This document shows, piece after piece, positions 44,452 to 52,618 of a stretch of DNA of 64,000 bases (position 1 is its first letter; every line of letters starts with the position of its first letter). The DNA is from Draconibacterium orientale (GTDB lineage Bacteria; Bacteroidota; Bacteroidia; Bacteroidales; Prolixibacteraceae), in NCBI RefSeq assembly GCF_000626635.1, contig NZ_CP007451.1, forward strand, positions 3,295,501 to 3,359,500, read 5' to 3'. The notes under the pieces were generated by a model. The model had not been told where the DNA came from and made no database searches. It was given only the letters and a program-made list of their open reading frames with translations. A program made the translations under genes and the position numbers.

Positions 44452-45435
44452 ATGAGTAATCTGTATCCCATAAAATTCAACCCAATTTTTCACGAGAAAA
44501 TCTGGGGTGGAAACCGAATGAGAACCATCCTTAACAAAGATTTTGGCAACCTGCCCAATTGTGGCGAAAGCTGGGAGCTCTCGGGTGTTAACGGAAATAT
44601 TTCGGTGGTAAGTAATGGCTTTTTGGCCGGCAACGACCTGAACGAGTTGATTGAAATATACATGGGAGATTTGGTAGGCGACAAGGTTTATGAAAAGTTT
44701 GGAAACGAATTTCCGCTGCTCATTAAATTTATCGACGCGCAAGACGATCTTTCCATTCAGGTTCATCCCAACGATAAATTGTCGAAAGAGCGACACAATG
44801 CCTACGGTAAAACCGAAATGTGGTATGTGGCCGGAGCCGAAAAAGGAGCACTCATTAATTCGGGATTTAACCAGGAAGTAGATCGCGAAAAATACCTGGA
44901 ATATATCAACTCGGGCAAATTAACCGATTTGCTGCATTACGATGAGGCCGAAGTGGGCGATGTTTTCTTTATTCCGGCAGGGCGTGTTCATGCCATTGGT
45001 AAAGGCTGTTTGGTAGCCGAAATTCAGCAAACATCGGATGTAACATATCGTATTTTCGATTACAACCGCAAAGACGATAAAGGAAACGAACGCGAATTAC
45101 ATACCGATCTGGCATTGGATGCCATCGATTTTTCGTATTCGAGGCAGTATAAAACAGATTACAAAACCGAGGAAAACAAAGCGGTAGAAATTGTAAGCTG
45201 CCCATATTTCACTACAAATATCATCGAATTCAACAAAGAGCAGGATAAAGATTACAACCAGCTCGATTCGTTTGTTATTTATATGACGTTGGAAGGCGAT
45301 TTTGAAATTATTACCGAAGGCGGATCAGAAACAGTGGCGATGGGAGAGACCGTTCTTTTACCGGCCAGCCTCGAGTCGGTTCAGTTGAAGCCAAAAAGCG
45401 AATCGGTAAAAATCCTCGAGGTTTATATCAAATAG
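44452..45435 (+). CDS. manA: Mannose-6-phosphate isomerase, class I
   Basis: 327 residues. Zinc-site and active-site motifs are [12 protein letters not shown] (Gln, His), [14 protein letters not shown] (Glu), and [20 protein letters not shown] (His), followed by [12 protein letters not shown] with the catalytic Arg. The shorter length is normal for the Bacteroidota/Firmicutes form. It interconverts mannose-6-phosphate and fructose-6-phosphate, linking central metabolism to polysaccharide precursors. Neighbours are unrelated housekeeping genes. Confidence 0.93.
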   Translation: MSNLYPIKFNPIFHEKIWGGNRMRTILNKDFGNLPNCGESWELSGVNGNISVVSNGFLAGNDLNELIEIYMGDLVGDKVYEKFGNEFPLLIKFIDAQDDLSIQVHPNDKLSKERHNAYGKTEMWYVAGAEKGALINSGFNQEVDREKYLEYINSGKLTDLLHYDEAEVGDVFFIPAGRVHAIGKGCLVAEIQQTSDVTYRIFDYNRKDDKGNERELHTDLALDAIDFSYSRQYKTDYKTEENKAVEIVSCPYFTTNIIEFNKEQDKDYNQLDSFVIYMTLEGDFEIITEGGSETVAMGETVLLPASLESVQLKPKSESVKILEVYIK

Positions 45436-45481
45436 AAGAATATTTCTTAACTTAAGAAATCATTCAAAAAAAACACCTTTT

Positions 45482-46078
45482 ATGGAGATAAAAGAAGCTC
45501 AGTTTGTGATGAGCAATACTGCAGTTGACAAATGTCCGGCACCCGATCGGCCGGAGTACGCTTTTATAGGCCGGTCGAATGTGGGCAAGTCATCGTTAAT
45601 AAATATGCTTACCAACAAAAGATCGTTGGCAAAAATTTCAGGCAAGCCCGGAAAAACGAGGTTGATCAATCATTTTCTTATCAATAAAGAATGGTACCTG
45701 GTTGATTTGCCCGGCTACGGTTATGCGCAGGTACCAAAAGCCGAGCGCCTGAAATGGGAGAAAATGCTCAAAAATTATATCCTGAAACGGGAAAATCTGT
45801 ATTGCCTGTTTGTATTGATCGACTCGCGCCACGAGGCACAAAAAGTGGATATTGAATTTATGGAATGGCTGGGCATTAGCGAAATTCCTTTCAATATAAT
45901 TTTTACCAAAACCGATAAGCTGAAGCCTCAGGAGCTGGAAAACAATTTGAAAGCCTACGAGGAAAAGATGTTTGAAATATGGGAAACAATGCCCGGGTAT
46001 TTTATATCATCGGCTGAAAAGGGACTTGGAAAAGACGAAATTCTGGGATTGATAGACGAGGTGAATAAAGCCCACTAG
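45482..46078 (+). CDS. engB: Ribosome biogenesis GTPase EngB/YsxC/YihA
   Basis: 198 residues. GTPase motifs in order: [19 protein letters not shown] (G1), [13 protein letters not shown] (G2), [14 protein letters not shown] (G3), [11 protein letters not shown] (G4) and [14 protein letters not shown] (G5). The protein helps assemble the large ribosomal subunit and is essential in many bacteria. It follows manA by 46 bp. Nothing odd in the sequence. Confidence 0.95.
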   Translation: MEIKEAQFVMSNTAVDKCPAPDRPEYAFIGRSNVGKSSLINMLTNKRSLAKISGKPGKTRLINHFLINKEWYLVDLPGYGYAQVPKAERLKWEKMLKNYILKRENLYCLFVLIDSRHEAQKVDIEFMEWLGISEIPFNIIFTKTDKLKPQELENNLKAYEEKMFEIWETMPGYFISSAEKGLGKDEILGLIDEVNKAH

Positions 46079-46174
46079 ATTTTCGTTGAACTGAACAAAC
46101 TAAATAAGCGTACTATTATTTTAGAAACATGTAAAGTTGTTAACTTTGCTCAATCTTTACTATTTAAAGAAATC

Positions 46175-46279
46175 ATGATGGCGAAACAAAAAGTAATGAT
46201 GAATTTTACTTCTGAAATGAGGTCATACAAGCCCGCCATATCTACTCCAACACAATTTGTTGAAACAAAAAATCATTAA
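46175..46279 (+). CDS. Possible 34-residue peptide upstream of prs
   Basis: An open frame starts MMAKQKVMMNFTSEMRSYKP and ends four bases before the prs ATG. In favour: it fits the gap to prs closely and has no rare codon run. Against: no recognised homology and A-rich low complexity. It may instead be a leader peptide or simply the prs 5' untranslated region. Confidence 0.3.
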   Translation: MMAKQKVMMNFTSEMRSYKPAISTPTQFVETKNH

Positions 46280-46283
46280 ATAA

Positions 46284-47225
46284 ATGGAGATGAAAACTCA
46301 CCCACTGAAAATTTTTACCGGACGAGCAACCCGACATTTAACTGAAAAAATTTGCGATAGTCTGGACGTTGATTTGGGGCATTCGTCGTGCCCGGTTTTT
46401 GCCGACGGCGAATTTGAACCCTGCTACGAAGAGACGATTCGTGGCTCGCATATTTTTATCGTGCAGTCGACACCACCAACTGCCGATAACCTGTTGGAGC
46501 TGTTGTTAATGGTTGATGCCGCAAAACGTGCAAGTGCCTACAAGGTAATTGCAGTAGTGCCTTATTTTGGTTATGCGCGCCAGGACCGTAAAGACAAACC
46601 AAGGGTTTCTATCGGTGCAAAACTGGTGGCCGACTTGCTTACCGTTTCCGGAGTCGACAGGCTGATTACAATGGATTTGCATGCCGACCAGATTCAGGGA
46701 TTTTTTAATGTACCGGTAGATCATTTATACGCATCAACGCTTTTTGTTCCGTTTATCGAAAAAATGGGCCTTGATAATGTAATTATCGCATCGCCGGATG
46801 TGGGGGGTACAAAGCGTGCCAATACCTATGCAAAAATGTTGAACACCGGTATCGTAATTTGTCACAAAACAAGGGCACGCCCGAACGAAGTGGGGAATAT
46901 GACTGTTATTGGTGAAGTTGAAAACAAAGATGTGATTATTGTTGACGACATGATCGACACTGCAGGAACAATTACCAAAGCAGCCAACCTGATGAAGAAA
47001 AAAGGTGCCAGAAGCGTTCGTGCTTTTGCAGCACACGGAGTACTGTCGGGGCCGGCCCTGGAACGAATTGAAAAATCGGAGCTGGAAGAAGTGTATTTTA
47101 CCGATTCGATTAAACCAAAAACAGGCTGCGATAAAATTAAATACATCTCTACCGCCGAGGCTTTTGGAGAAGCTATTCGCAGGGTTTATAAAAATCAGTC
47201 AATAAGTTCGTTATATTACAAATAA
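46284..47225 (+). CDS. prs: Ribose-phosphate pyrophosphokinase
   Basis: 313 residues. Conserved parts are IFTGRATRHLTEKICDSLDV, YFGYARQDRKDKPRVSIGAK (ATP-binding Arg and flexible loop), ITMDLHADQIQGFFNVPVDH (metal-binding His/Asp) and VIIVDDMIDTAGTITKAANL (PRPP loop). It makes PRPP from ribose-5-phosphate and ATP for nucleotide, histidine and NAD synthesis. The start MEMKTHPLK matches family N termini. Upstream is a possible small peptide frame and downstream the rplY promoter. Confidence 0.96.
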   Translation: MEMKTHPLKIFTGRATRHLTEKICDSLDVDLGHSSCPVFADGEFEPCYEETIRGSHIFIVQSTPPTADNLLELLLMVDAAKRASAYKVIAVVPYFGYARQDRKDKPRVSIGAKLVADLLTVSGVDRLITMDLHADQIQGFFNVPVDHLYASTLFVPFIEKMGLDNVIIASPDVGGTKRANTYAKMLNTGIVICHKTRARPNEVGNMTVIGEVENKDVIIVDDMIDTAGTITKAANLMKKKGARSVRAFAAHGVLSGPALERIEKSELEEVYFTDSIKPKTGCDKIKYISTAEAFGEAIRRVYKNQSISSLYYK

Positions 47226-47238
47226 TTTCTATTTTTGC
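47206..47238 (+). promoter_or_regulatory. Promoter of rplY
   Basis: TATTTTTGC at 47230-47238 is an exact -7 match, with TTCG at 47207-47210 about 19 bases upstream (one mismatch to TTTG). It overlaps the end of prs and leaves a leader of roughly 100 bases. Confidence 0.5.
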
Positions 47239-47254
47239 ACCGCTTTTTCCATAA

Positions 47255-47286
47255 GCAGACGCATTAATGATGTGTATGCTGTTTGC
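47255..47286 (+). promoter_or_regulatory. Possible structured leader of rplY
   Basis: GCAGACGCAT can pair with ATGC-T-GTTTGC (one bulged T, one G-U pair) around an 11-base loop in the ~100-base leader. A role in r-protein autoregulation is speculative. Confidence 0.3.
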
Positions 47287-47342
47287 CCGACCCACAGGAA
47301 GGGAGGACTGAGTACCATATTTATTAACGTAAATTATTTAAA

Positions 47343-47972
47343 ATGAAATCAGTAGTAGTTAAAGGAGAATTAAGAAGTTCTCTTGGAAAGAAAGACGCAA
47401 AAAAACTTCGTGCAGAAGAGAAAGCTCCTGCAGTATTGTACGGTGGCGATCAGCCAATTCACTTCGCAGTTTCTTTTGCCGAGTTAAGACAATTGGTTTA
47501 TACACCAAGCGTATATCTTATCGACCTTGACATTGACGGTACTGTGCATAAAGCAATTATGCAAGACATTCAGTGGCATCCGGTTGAGGAGTTGGTACTT
47601 CACGTTGATTTTCTTGAAATTAAAGATGACAAACCAGTAAAAATTAACATTCCTGTTAAAATTGAAGGTTTTGCGAAAGGTTTAAGAAAAGGTGGTAAAT
47701 TAAACAGCACTCTGCGTCGTTTGAGCGTAAGAGCATTAGCTGCCAACTTGCCTGATACGATCAATATTGATGTTACAAAACTTGATATCGGCCAAAGTAT
47801 TAAAGTGGCTGACCTGGATATTCCTGGAATCGAGCTGTTAGATCCTAAATCGAACGTAATCGTTGGTGTTGGTATTACAAGGGCTGCAAGATCGGCTGCC
47901 GGTGCAATGGTTGACGACGAAGAAGAAGAATCAGCAGAAGGAGCAGAAGCTTCAGAAGCATCAGAAGAATAA
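47343..47972 (+). CDS. rplY: 50S ribosomal protein L25/general stress protein Ctc
   Basis: 209 residues, the long Ctc form. The 5S-rRNA-binding N domain has VKGELRSSLGKKDAKKLRAE and VLYGGDQPIHFAVSFAELRQ, and DIQWHPVEELVLHVDFLEIK marks the end of the L25 domain. A TL5-type C-terminal beta domain follows (IPVKIEGFAKGLRKGGKLNS). The chain ends in an acidic low-complexity tail (EEEESAEGAEASEASEE), common in Bacteroidota. It binds 5S rRNA on the ribosome. pth follows after 66 bp, a frequent pairing. Confidence 0.95.
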   Translation: MKSVVVKGELRSSLGKKDAKKLRAEEKAPAVLYGGDQPIHFAVSFAELRQLVYTPSVYLIDLDIDGTVHKAIMQDIQWHPVEELVLHVDFLEIKDDKPVKINIPVKIEGFAKGLRKGGKLNSTLRRLSVRALAANLPDTINIDVTKLDIGQSIKVADLDIPGIELLDPKSNVIVGVGITRAARSAAGAMVDDEEEESAEGAEASEASEE

Positions 47973-48038
47973 ATTATATTCAAGTGAAACACGTCTTGTT
48001 TAGTCAAGGCGAATCATCTGAAATAAAACGAAAAACAG

Positions 48039-48602
48039 ATGAAGTACTTAATTGCCGGACTCGGTAATATAGGACCAGAATATAAAAATACTCGCCATAA
48101 TATTGGCTTTCAAATATTGGACGCACTCGCTGAGGCGTCCAATATTAGTTTTAACGATAAGCGTTACGGTTTTGTGGCTGAATATAAGTTCAAAGGCCGA
48201 ACGTTTATTTTGTTAAAGCCAACCACCTACATGAACCTGAGTGGGCGGGCAGTAAGTTACTGGTTACAAAAAGAGAAGATCGATATAAAAAACATGCTGG
48301 TGCTGGTTGATGATCTGGCACTGCCTTTTGGTACGCTGCGAGTGCGCGCAAAAGGCGGAGCCGGCGGCCACAACGGGCTCGAAAACATTAACCAGGTACT
48401 GGGACGAAACGATTATGCCCGTTTGCGTTTTGGTATTGGCGACGATTTCCATAAAGGCCACCAGGTAAACTACGTGTTAGGCGAGTGGTCGAAAGATGAG
48501 CAAAAAGAATTGCCCTTTAAAATCGACGATTCCATTGAAATAATAAAAAACTTCGGAACAATTGGAGTCGAACGAACAATGAATTTTCATAACAAAAAAT
48601 AA
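48039..48602 (+). CDS. pth: Peptidyl-tRNA hydrolase
   Basis: 187 residues. LIAGLGNIGPEYKNTRHNIG supplies the catalytic His and Asn, VLVDDLALPFGTLRVRAKGG the catalytic Asp, and GAGGHNGLENINQVLGRNDY the tRNA-binding loop. It recycles peptidyl-tRNAs released from ribosomes. The Hsp15-like gene starts immediately after its stop codon, so the two are coupled. Confidence 0.96.
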   Translation: MKYLIAGLGNIGPEYKNTRHNIGFQILDALAEASNISFNDKRYGFVAEYKFKGRTFILLKPTTYMNLSGRAVSYWLQKEKIDIKNMLVLVDDLALPFGTLRVRAKGGAGGHNGLENINQVLGRNDYARLRFGIGDDFHKGHQVNYVLGEWSKDEQKELPFKIDDSIEIIKNFGTIGVERTMNFHNKK

Positions 48603-48980
48603 ATGGCTGAAGGAGTTCGCATAGATAAATGGTTGTGGGCCGTGCGGATTTTTAAAACCCGCAGTCAGGCTACTGAAGCTTGTAAAAAAGGCCATGTAAC
48701 AATTGGTGATTCGGTAATAAAAGCCTCGCGCGAAGTACATGTGGGCGAGGTAATAAAGGTGCGAAAATCGCCCATTACCAAAAGTTTTAAAGTGCTGGCA
48801 CTTTCGGGAAAAAGAATGGGAGCCAAACTGGTTACCGATTTTGCTGAGGATGTAACGCCGCCCGAGGAAATAGAATTGCTCGAGATGCAAAAAAACATGC
48901 GCTGGAGTGTTCGTGAAAAAGGCACCGGACGACCAACTAAAAAGGATCGCCGCGATTTGGATGACTTTTTTGAGTGGTAA
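48603..48980 (+). CDS. S4-domain RNA-binding protein, Hsp15 (HslR)-like
   Basis: 125 residues. The S4 domain is RIDKWLWAVRIFKTRSQATE followed by ACKKGHVTIGDSVIKASREV, then a basic C-terminal part (GTGRPTKKDRRDLDDFFEW) as in Hsp15. Hsp15 binds free 50S subunits carrying nascent chains and helps free the tRNA, which suits its position right after pth. No gap separates the two genes. Confidence 0.9.
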   Translation: MAEGVRIDKWLWAVRIFKTRSQATEACKKGHVTIGDSVIKASREVHVGEVIKVRKSPITKSFKVLALSGKRMGAKLVTDFAEDVTPPEEIELLEMQKNMRWSVREKGTGRPTKKDRRDLDDFFEW

Positions 48981-49030
48981 GGGGTTGAAGGACTGAAGGA
49001 TTGAAGGGATGATACTCGATAATTGATTCT

Positions 49031-49093
49031 GGATATTGGATATTGGATATTGGATATTGGATTCTTGATACTTGGTACTTGATACTTGCACTT
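49031..49093. repeat. 7-bp microsatellite, nine units
   Basis: GGATATT four times, then GGATTCT, TGATACT, TGGTACT, TGATACT and TGCACTT in exact 7-base register. It lies between the Hsp15-like gene and the DUF4924 gene. Confidence 0.85.
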
Positions 49094-49175
49094 GCAACTG
49101 ATTTTCACAACTTTTGCCTTTTTACTTTTGCCTTTTACCTTTTAGTTAAATCATCGAAACATAAAACAAAAAGAA

Positions 49176-49715
49176 ATGCTTGTAGCAAAACAAAAACGAA
49201 AAGAGAATATAGCCGAATACATCCTGTATTTGTATCAGATTGAAGACATGATCAGAGCTTTTAAACTGGATATGAAGCTTATTGAGGAGCGTTTGGTAGC
49301 CAATTACAAAGCCGACGATAAAACAAAAGCAGCCATTACCGACTGGTATGCCAATTTGGTGCTGATGATGGATAAAGAGAAGATCAGGGAGAAAGGGCAT
49401 TTTCAGTTTCTTACCAACCTGGTTTCGGATGTAAACGATTTCCATTTAAAGCTTATGGAAACCTCGAAAGACGGTATGTATGTGCAAACCTACAAAACTG
49501 TTGCGGGGCTGGTTTCGGAGCTGAAAGAGAAAAACCCGGAGGCCAAAAACGATGTTGACCTGGGAATTACCGCTGTTTATGGTTTTCTGCTGCTTAAAAT
49601 GCAACAAAAAGATATTTCAATTGATACGCTGGAAGCCATAAAACGCATCAGTAAATGGCTGGGTGATCTGTCGAAATTATACCGCGATTTCGAAAACGGC
49701 GATTTCGATTTCTAA
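49176..49715 (+). CDS. DUF4924-family protein
   Basis: 179 residues, all-helical by appearance, no signal peptide. The start MLVAKQKRKENIAEYILYLY followed by QIEDMIRAF is characteristic of the Bacteroidota DUF4924 family, whose function is unknown. The later part is rich in Lys/Asp/Leu helices and ends SKLYRDFENGDFDF. It stands alone between repeat-rich gaps and is convergent with the DCC-type oxidoreductase. Confidence 0.85.
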   Translation: MLVAKQKRKENIAEYILYLYQIEDMIRAFKLDMKLIEERLVANYKADDKTKAAITDWYANLVLMMDKEKIREKGHFQFLTNLVSDVNDFHLKLMETSKDGMYVQTYKTVAGLVSELKEKNPEAKNDVDLGITAVYGFLLLKMQQKDISIDTLEAIKRISKWLGDLSKLYRDFENGDFDF

Positions 49716-49796
49716 ACAAGCTTTTCGTTCATTCCCCCGACACATAGTAGCCAATCTCTTTTGATTTTCAGATACTCCTGCTATAAAAACAGGGCT

Positions 49797-50021
49797 GCGA
49801 GCCAGTAAAAATGCCTTGCGAGTATAAAATATAAGCTCGCGAGGTACAAATAATAGCGTGCGAGCAATAAATAAACACATGCGAGCTGCAATAAAACGGT
49901 AGCGAGCTATACTCGCACGGTAATATTATTAGCTCGCACACTTGTATTTATGGCTCGCATGGCGATAATAATAGCTCGCGCCTTAATATTTAAAGCTCGC
50001 ATTATATTTTTATCTACTCGC
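49797..50021. repeat. 21-bp array 3, dyad-symmetric (6 + 6)
   Basis: GCGAG occurs at 49797, 49818, 49839, 49860, 49881 and 49902, exactly 21 apart, followed by its reverse complement CTCGC at 49912, 49933, 49954, 49975, 49996 and 50017, again exactly 21 apart. The centre is GCGAG-CTATA-CTCGC. The 16 bases between motifs are AT-rich and variable. Most motifs extend to GCGAGC/GCTCGC. It occupies the convergent gap between the DUF4924 gene and the DCC gene and has no coding potential. Confidence 0.95.
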
Positions 50022-50056
50022 AGGGTAATAATAGATGCAGGGAAGGAGTTTATGCG

Positions 50057-50428
50057 TTAGAAACTACGGCAGCTGGTTCGTTTTCCAAACCATTTGTAGC
50101 GGTTGTTGGCTACGAAACGATATAAATTGTCGCGCCAGCTTTTGGGCAGTAGCTTAAATGCAGTCAGCCAGCTCCAGGGAGCTTTAAGGTGCTTGCAGAT
50201 TTCAATTACCGCATCCGATTCGGAAAATACCTGGTTGTTTTGAATTAGCACTACGGTGTTAATTTCAAGCGGTAACTTAAACTCCTTTAATAGTGGTTGT
50301 CCTTCTTCCGATTGTAGCGCAACAAGCTTAAAATCGTCCTCCTGCGCTTTTTTTAGAATTAAATCGACTGCAGAATTACAAAGATTACAAACGCCGTCGA
50401 AAAGTAGTATCATTTGTTTTTGCTTCAC
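50057..50428 (-). CDS. DCC1-like thiol-disulfide oxidoreductase family protein (DUF393)
   Basis: 123 residues beginning with MILLFDGVCNLCNSAVDLIL, the FDGVCxLC signature with a CxxC pair in a thioredoxin-like fold. The later segment NQVFSESDAVIEICKHLKAP is also typical. DCC-family proteins are predicted redox enzymes of unknown partner. Cytoplasmic by appearance. It is isolated between array 3 and a repeat-rich gap. Confidence 0.88.
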   Translation of the reverse strand: MKQKQMILLFDGVCNLCNSAVDLILKKAQEDDFKLVALQSEEGQPLLKEFKLPLEINTVVLIQNNQVFSESDAVIEICKHLKAPWSWLTAFKLLPKSWRDNLYRFVANNRYKWFGKRTSCRSF

Positions 50429-50730
50429 ACTAGCATAACAACGTGTAATCGTTTAGGTTGAAGGAAGGATTAAGGATTAAGGATTGAGGGATTGAGGGAC
50501 TGAAAAACTGAAGGATTGAAATGTTTGAATGCTGAATGCAATAATGCTTGAATGCGTAAATGCTTAAATGAACAACGACTTTGGGTAACTCCGTGCCTCC
50601 TTTGAGCAATTTTGTGGTTAACTCTTTTTTTGAAAAATTGTAAGATTGCCTGTCGCTATTTTGCGTCAGCTAGTGACTAATGACCAATGACCAATGACTA
50701 ATGACCAATGACCAATTGACTGGCAGCCCT
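50429..50730. repeat. Repeat-filled gap between the DCC and amidase genes
   Basis: It contains AAGGATT-type words (about 50465-50518), an inverted copy of the 42.3/42.6 kb repeat (about 50511-50631, ending near GTGGTTAACTC) and a 7-bp microsatellite at 50672-50720 (AATGACC and variants, seven units). No gene. Confidence 0.8.
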
Positions 50731-51816
50731 CTACTTATTGGTTTTATAGTCGGTTATTAACCCCAATGTTAACCAGTTGGCCACTGCCTGGCGGTTATCG
50801 GGAATAACCAAACGTTTAACATCGCGCTGGTGGTTCATGTTGCCAAGCTCAATAAAAATGGCTGTAGGCCACGTACTTCTCACAACGTATAAATTTCTGT
50901 TCGATACCGTGCCGGTGTAACCCCGGTTAGGCTGATGTTCGTGGTATTTCTTTTCAATCGTGTCGCGAAGAATTTTACATGCTTTTTCTCCTGTTTCGCT
51001 GCGTTTATCGTGATAGAAAAAGATATCGATGTTTTCGCTTCTTGATCTTGAATCCACGTGTACGGCAATCATACGCTGAAAGGACCCCTTGTGTTTTTTA
51101 TAAAGCTGGTTGACCGCATCAGTTCGTTGACGCAGTCGCTTGGTTTGGTTCAACGGAATTTTTAAGTTCGGATAACAAACTTCGTCTTTATCCGCTTTCA
51201 GGCTGTATTCATCACGTATTCCGTCGTTTTTGTCGCGGGTGATCATATACACTGTAGCGCCATTTTCAATAAGCTTTCGTGCCAGGCGTAAAGTAACATC
51301 GTAAGCGTATTCATCTTCATAAACATGGTAGCCATTGTATTTTCCAACAGCGCCGGGATCGGGGCCTCCATGGCCTCCTACCAGGTAATAAACAGCTCCT
51401 TTCAGGTCGTTACTTAAAATCTCAACATCGGCATACTTACTGCCAAAAATATCGTAGTGTACCATTTTGCCGGTTCCTTTTGAAGGAGTGGTACTTGCAG
51501 CAGGCGTTGCCGGCAATTTTGCCGTATCAGGAAGTTTGTATTTTACGCCGGCAAATAGGGTATTATTTTGCCCCAGGTTGCTTTTGTTTAAGGCAATAAA
51601 ATCATCCATATATTCTACTGATGATAAACCATACCTGGTAAGCAAACGGTAAATGCCATCGCCTTTTAGTGCAACAACTTCTTTGGTTTGCGACTGGCTG
51701 TTTAAGGGAAGTAGAAATATTGCCAGAAATAAGATGAAAAGTATTTTGGTAACTGAATTTATATGTAAGTTTGACCCGAACATGTTTACTACTATTTTGT
51801 TTCCTTTGAACAACAT
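50731..51816 (-). CDS. N-acetylmuramoyl-L-alanine amidase (Amidase_3)
   Basis: 361 residues. A signal segment (ILFILFLAIFLLPLNSQSQ) is followed by an N-terminal LysM-like stretch (ALKGDGIYRLLTRYGLSSVE), then the zinc amidase domain from about residue 135: LVGGHGGPDPGAVG (zinc His), EDEYAYDVTLRLARKL (Glu), MIAVHVDSRSR (His) and AIFIELGNMNH (catalytic Glu). The first motif reads VGGHGG rather than DPGHGG. It cleaves the glycan-peptide bond of murein during division or recycling. An in-frame Met at 51783 is an alternative start. It is divergent from the nucleotidase pair. Confidence 0.9.
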   Translation of the reverse strand: MLFKGNKIVVNMFGSNLHINSVTKILFILFLAIFLLPLNSQSQTKEVVALKGDGIYRLLTRYGLSSVEYMDDFIALNKSNLGQNNTLFAGVKYKLPDTAKLPATPAASTTPSKGTGKMVHYDIFGSKYADVEILSNDLKGAVYYLVGGHGGPDPGAVGKYNGYHVYEDEYAYDVTLRLARKLIENGATVYMITRDKNDGIRDEYSLKADKDEVCYPNLKIPLNQTKRLRQRTDAVNQLYKKHKGSFQRMIAVHVDSRSRSENIDIFFYHDKRSETGEKACKILRDTIEKKYHEHQPNRGYTGTVSNRNLYVVRSTWPTAIFIELGNMNHQRDVKRLVIPDNRQAVANWLTLGLITDYKTNK

Positions 51817-51859
51817 TTAATGCTAAAATAGAATTAACGAAAAAAACTATAATTTATTT

Positions 51860-52618
51860 ATGCGACAAACTATCAGCTATCTGTTGTTAATAACTTGCCT
51901 GTTGTTCACTTTTTCGTGTAAAACACAGTATGTTCAAAAAAGTTATGAAGTCGGTAATATTTCTGTGTCAGAGGAAGTTGGAACAATGGACAGTACTATT
52001 GTTCAGCTTTATGCGCCCTACAAAATCATTCTTGAAAAAGATATGAACCGGGTGTTAGCCATCTCTGAAAATGAATTGGTTAAAGGCAAGCCTGAAAGCC
52101 TGCTCACAAACTTTCTGGCCGATTTACTACTTGCACAGGGAGCAGTGGTGGCCAACAATCAGCAACTGAATATTACTCCTGCCGTATCGTTTTTTAATTA
52201 TGGCGGTATTCGGTCAACGCTCCCCAAAGGTGAAATAACCGTGGGGAATATCTTTGAGTTAATGCCTTTTGAGAATGAATTGGTTTTATTGGAATTAAAA
52301 GGCGACAAAATGCAGGCCTTTCTGGATTATATTGCCGATCATGGAGGTGGAAGTGTTGGCGGTGTGGAAATGATTATTGCCAATGATAAAGCTACTGATG
52401 TGAAAATTCAGGGCGAGAAAATAGATTTCAATAAAAGTTACTGGTTGGCAACTAACGATTATGTAGCTGCCGGTGGCGATGGACTGGAAATGCTGGCCGA
52501 AAATGAGCAGTTTATAAACAGTGGCGAAAAAATACGTGATCTGATAATTAATTACCTGGAAGAATTGAGCGGTAATAATAAGCATGTTAACCCAAAGCTG
52601 GATGGGAGGATAAAATAA
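51860..52618 (+). CDS. Lipoprotein with 5'-nucleotidase C-terminal domain
   Basis: 252 residues with a lipobox (LLFTFSC), so anchored outside the cytoplasm. The body is the C-terminal, substrate-binding domain of 5'-nucleotidases: NFLADLLLAQGA, FFNYGGIRSTLPKGEITVGN, IFELMPFENELVLLELKG and NDYVAAGGDGLEML, with the aromatic stacking region near the end. The metal-binding catalytic domain is absent and encoded by the next gene, which overlaps by one base (TAATG). Together they form one enzyme split in two, in reversed order. Confidence 0.9.
   Translation: MRQTISYLLLITCLLFTFSCKTQYVQKSYEVGNISVSEEVGTMDSTIVQLYAPYKIILEKDMNRVLAISENELVKGKPESLLTNFLADLLLAQGAVVANNQQLNITPAVSFFNYGGIRSTLPKGEITVGNIFELMPFENELVLLELKGDKMQAFLDYIADHGGGSVGGVEMIIANDKATDVKIQGEKIDFNKSYWLATNDYVAAGGDGLEMLAENEQFINSGEKIRDLIINYLEELSGNNKHVNPKLDGRIK

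Noticed and set aside
48477-49108. Two long minus-strand frames over pth and the Hsp15-like gene
   Set aside because: Antisense shadows of well-supported genes, extended by the 7-bp microsatellite.
49797-50021. CRISPR array
   Set aside because: The repeated part is only 5-6 bp, spacers are 16 bp and AT-rich, the motif reverses orientation at the centre, and no cas genes are present.
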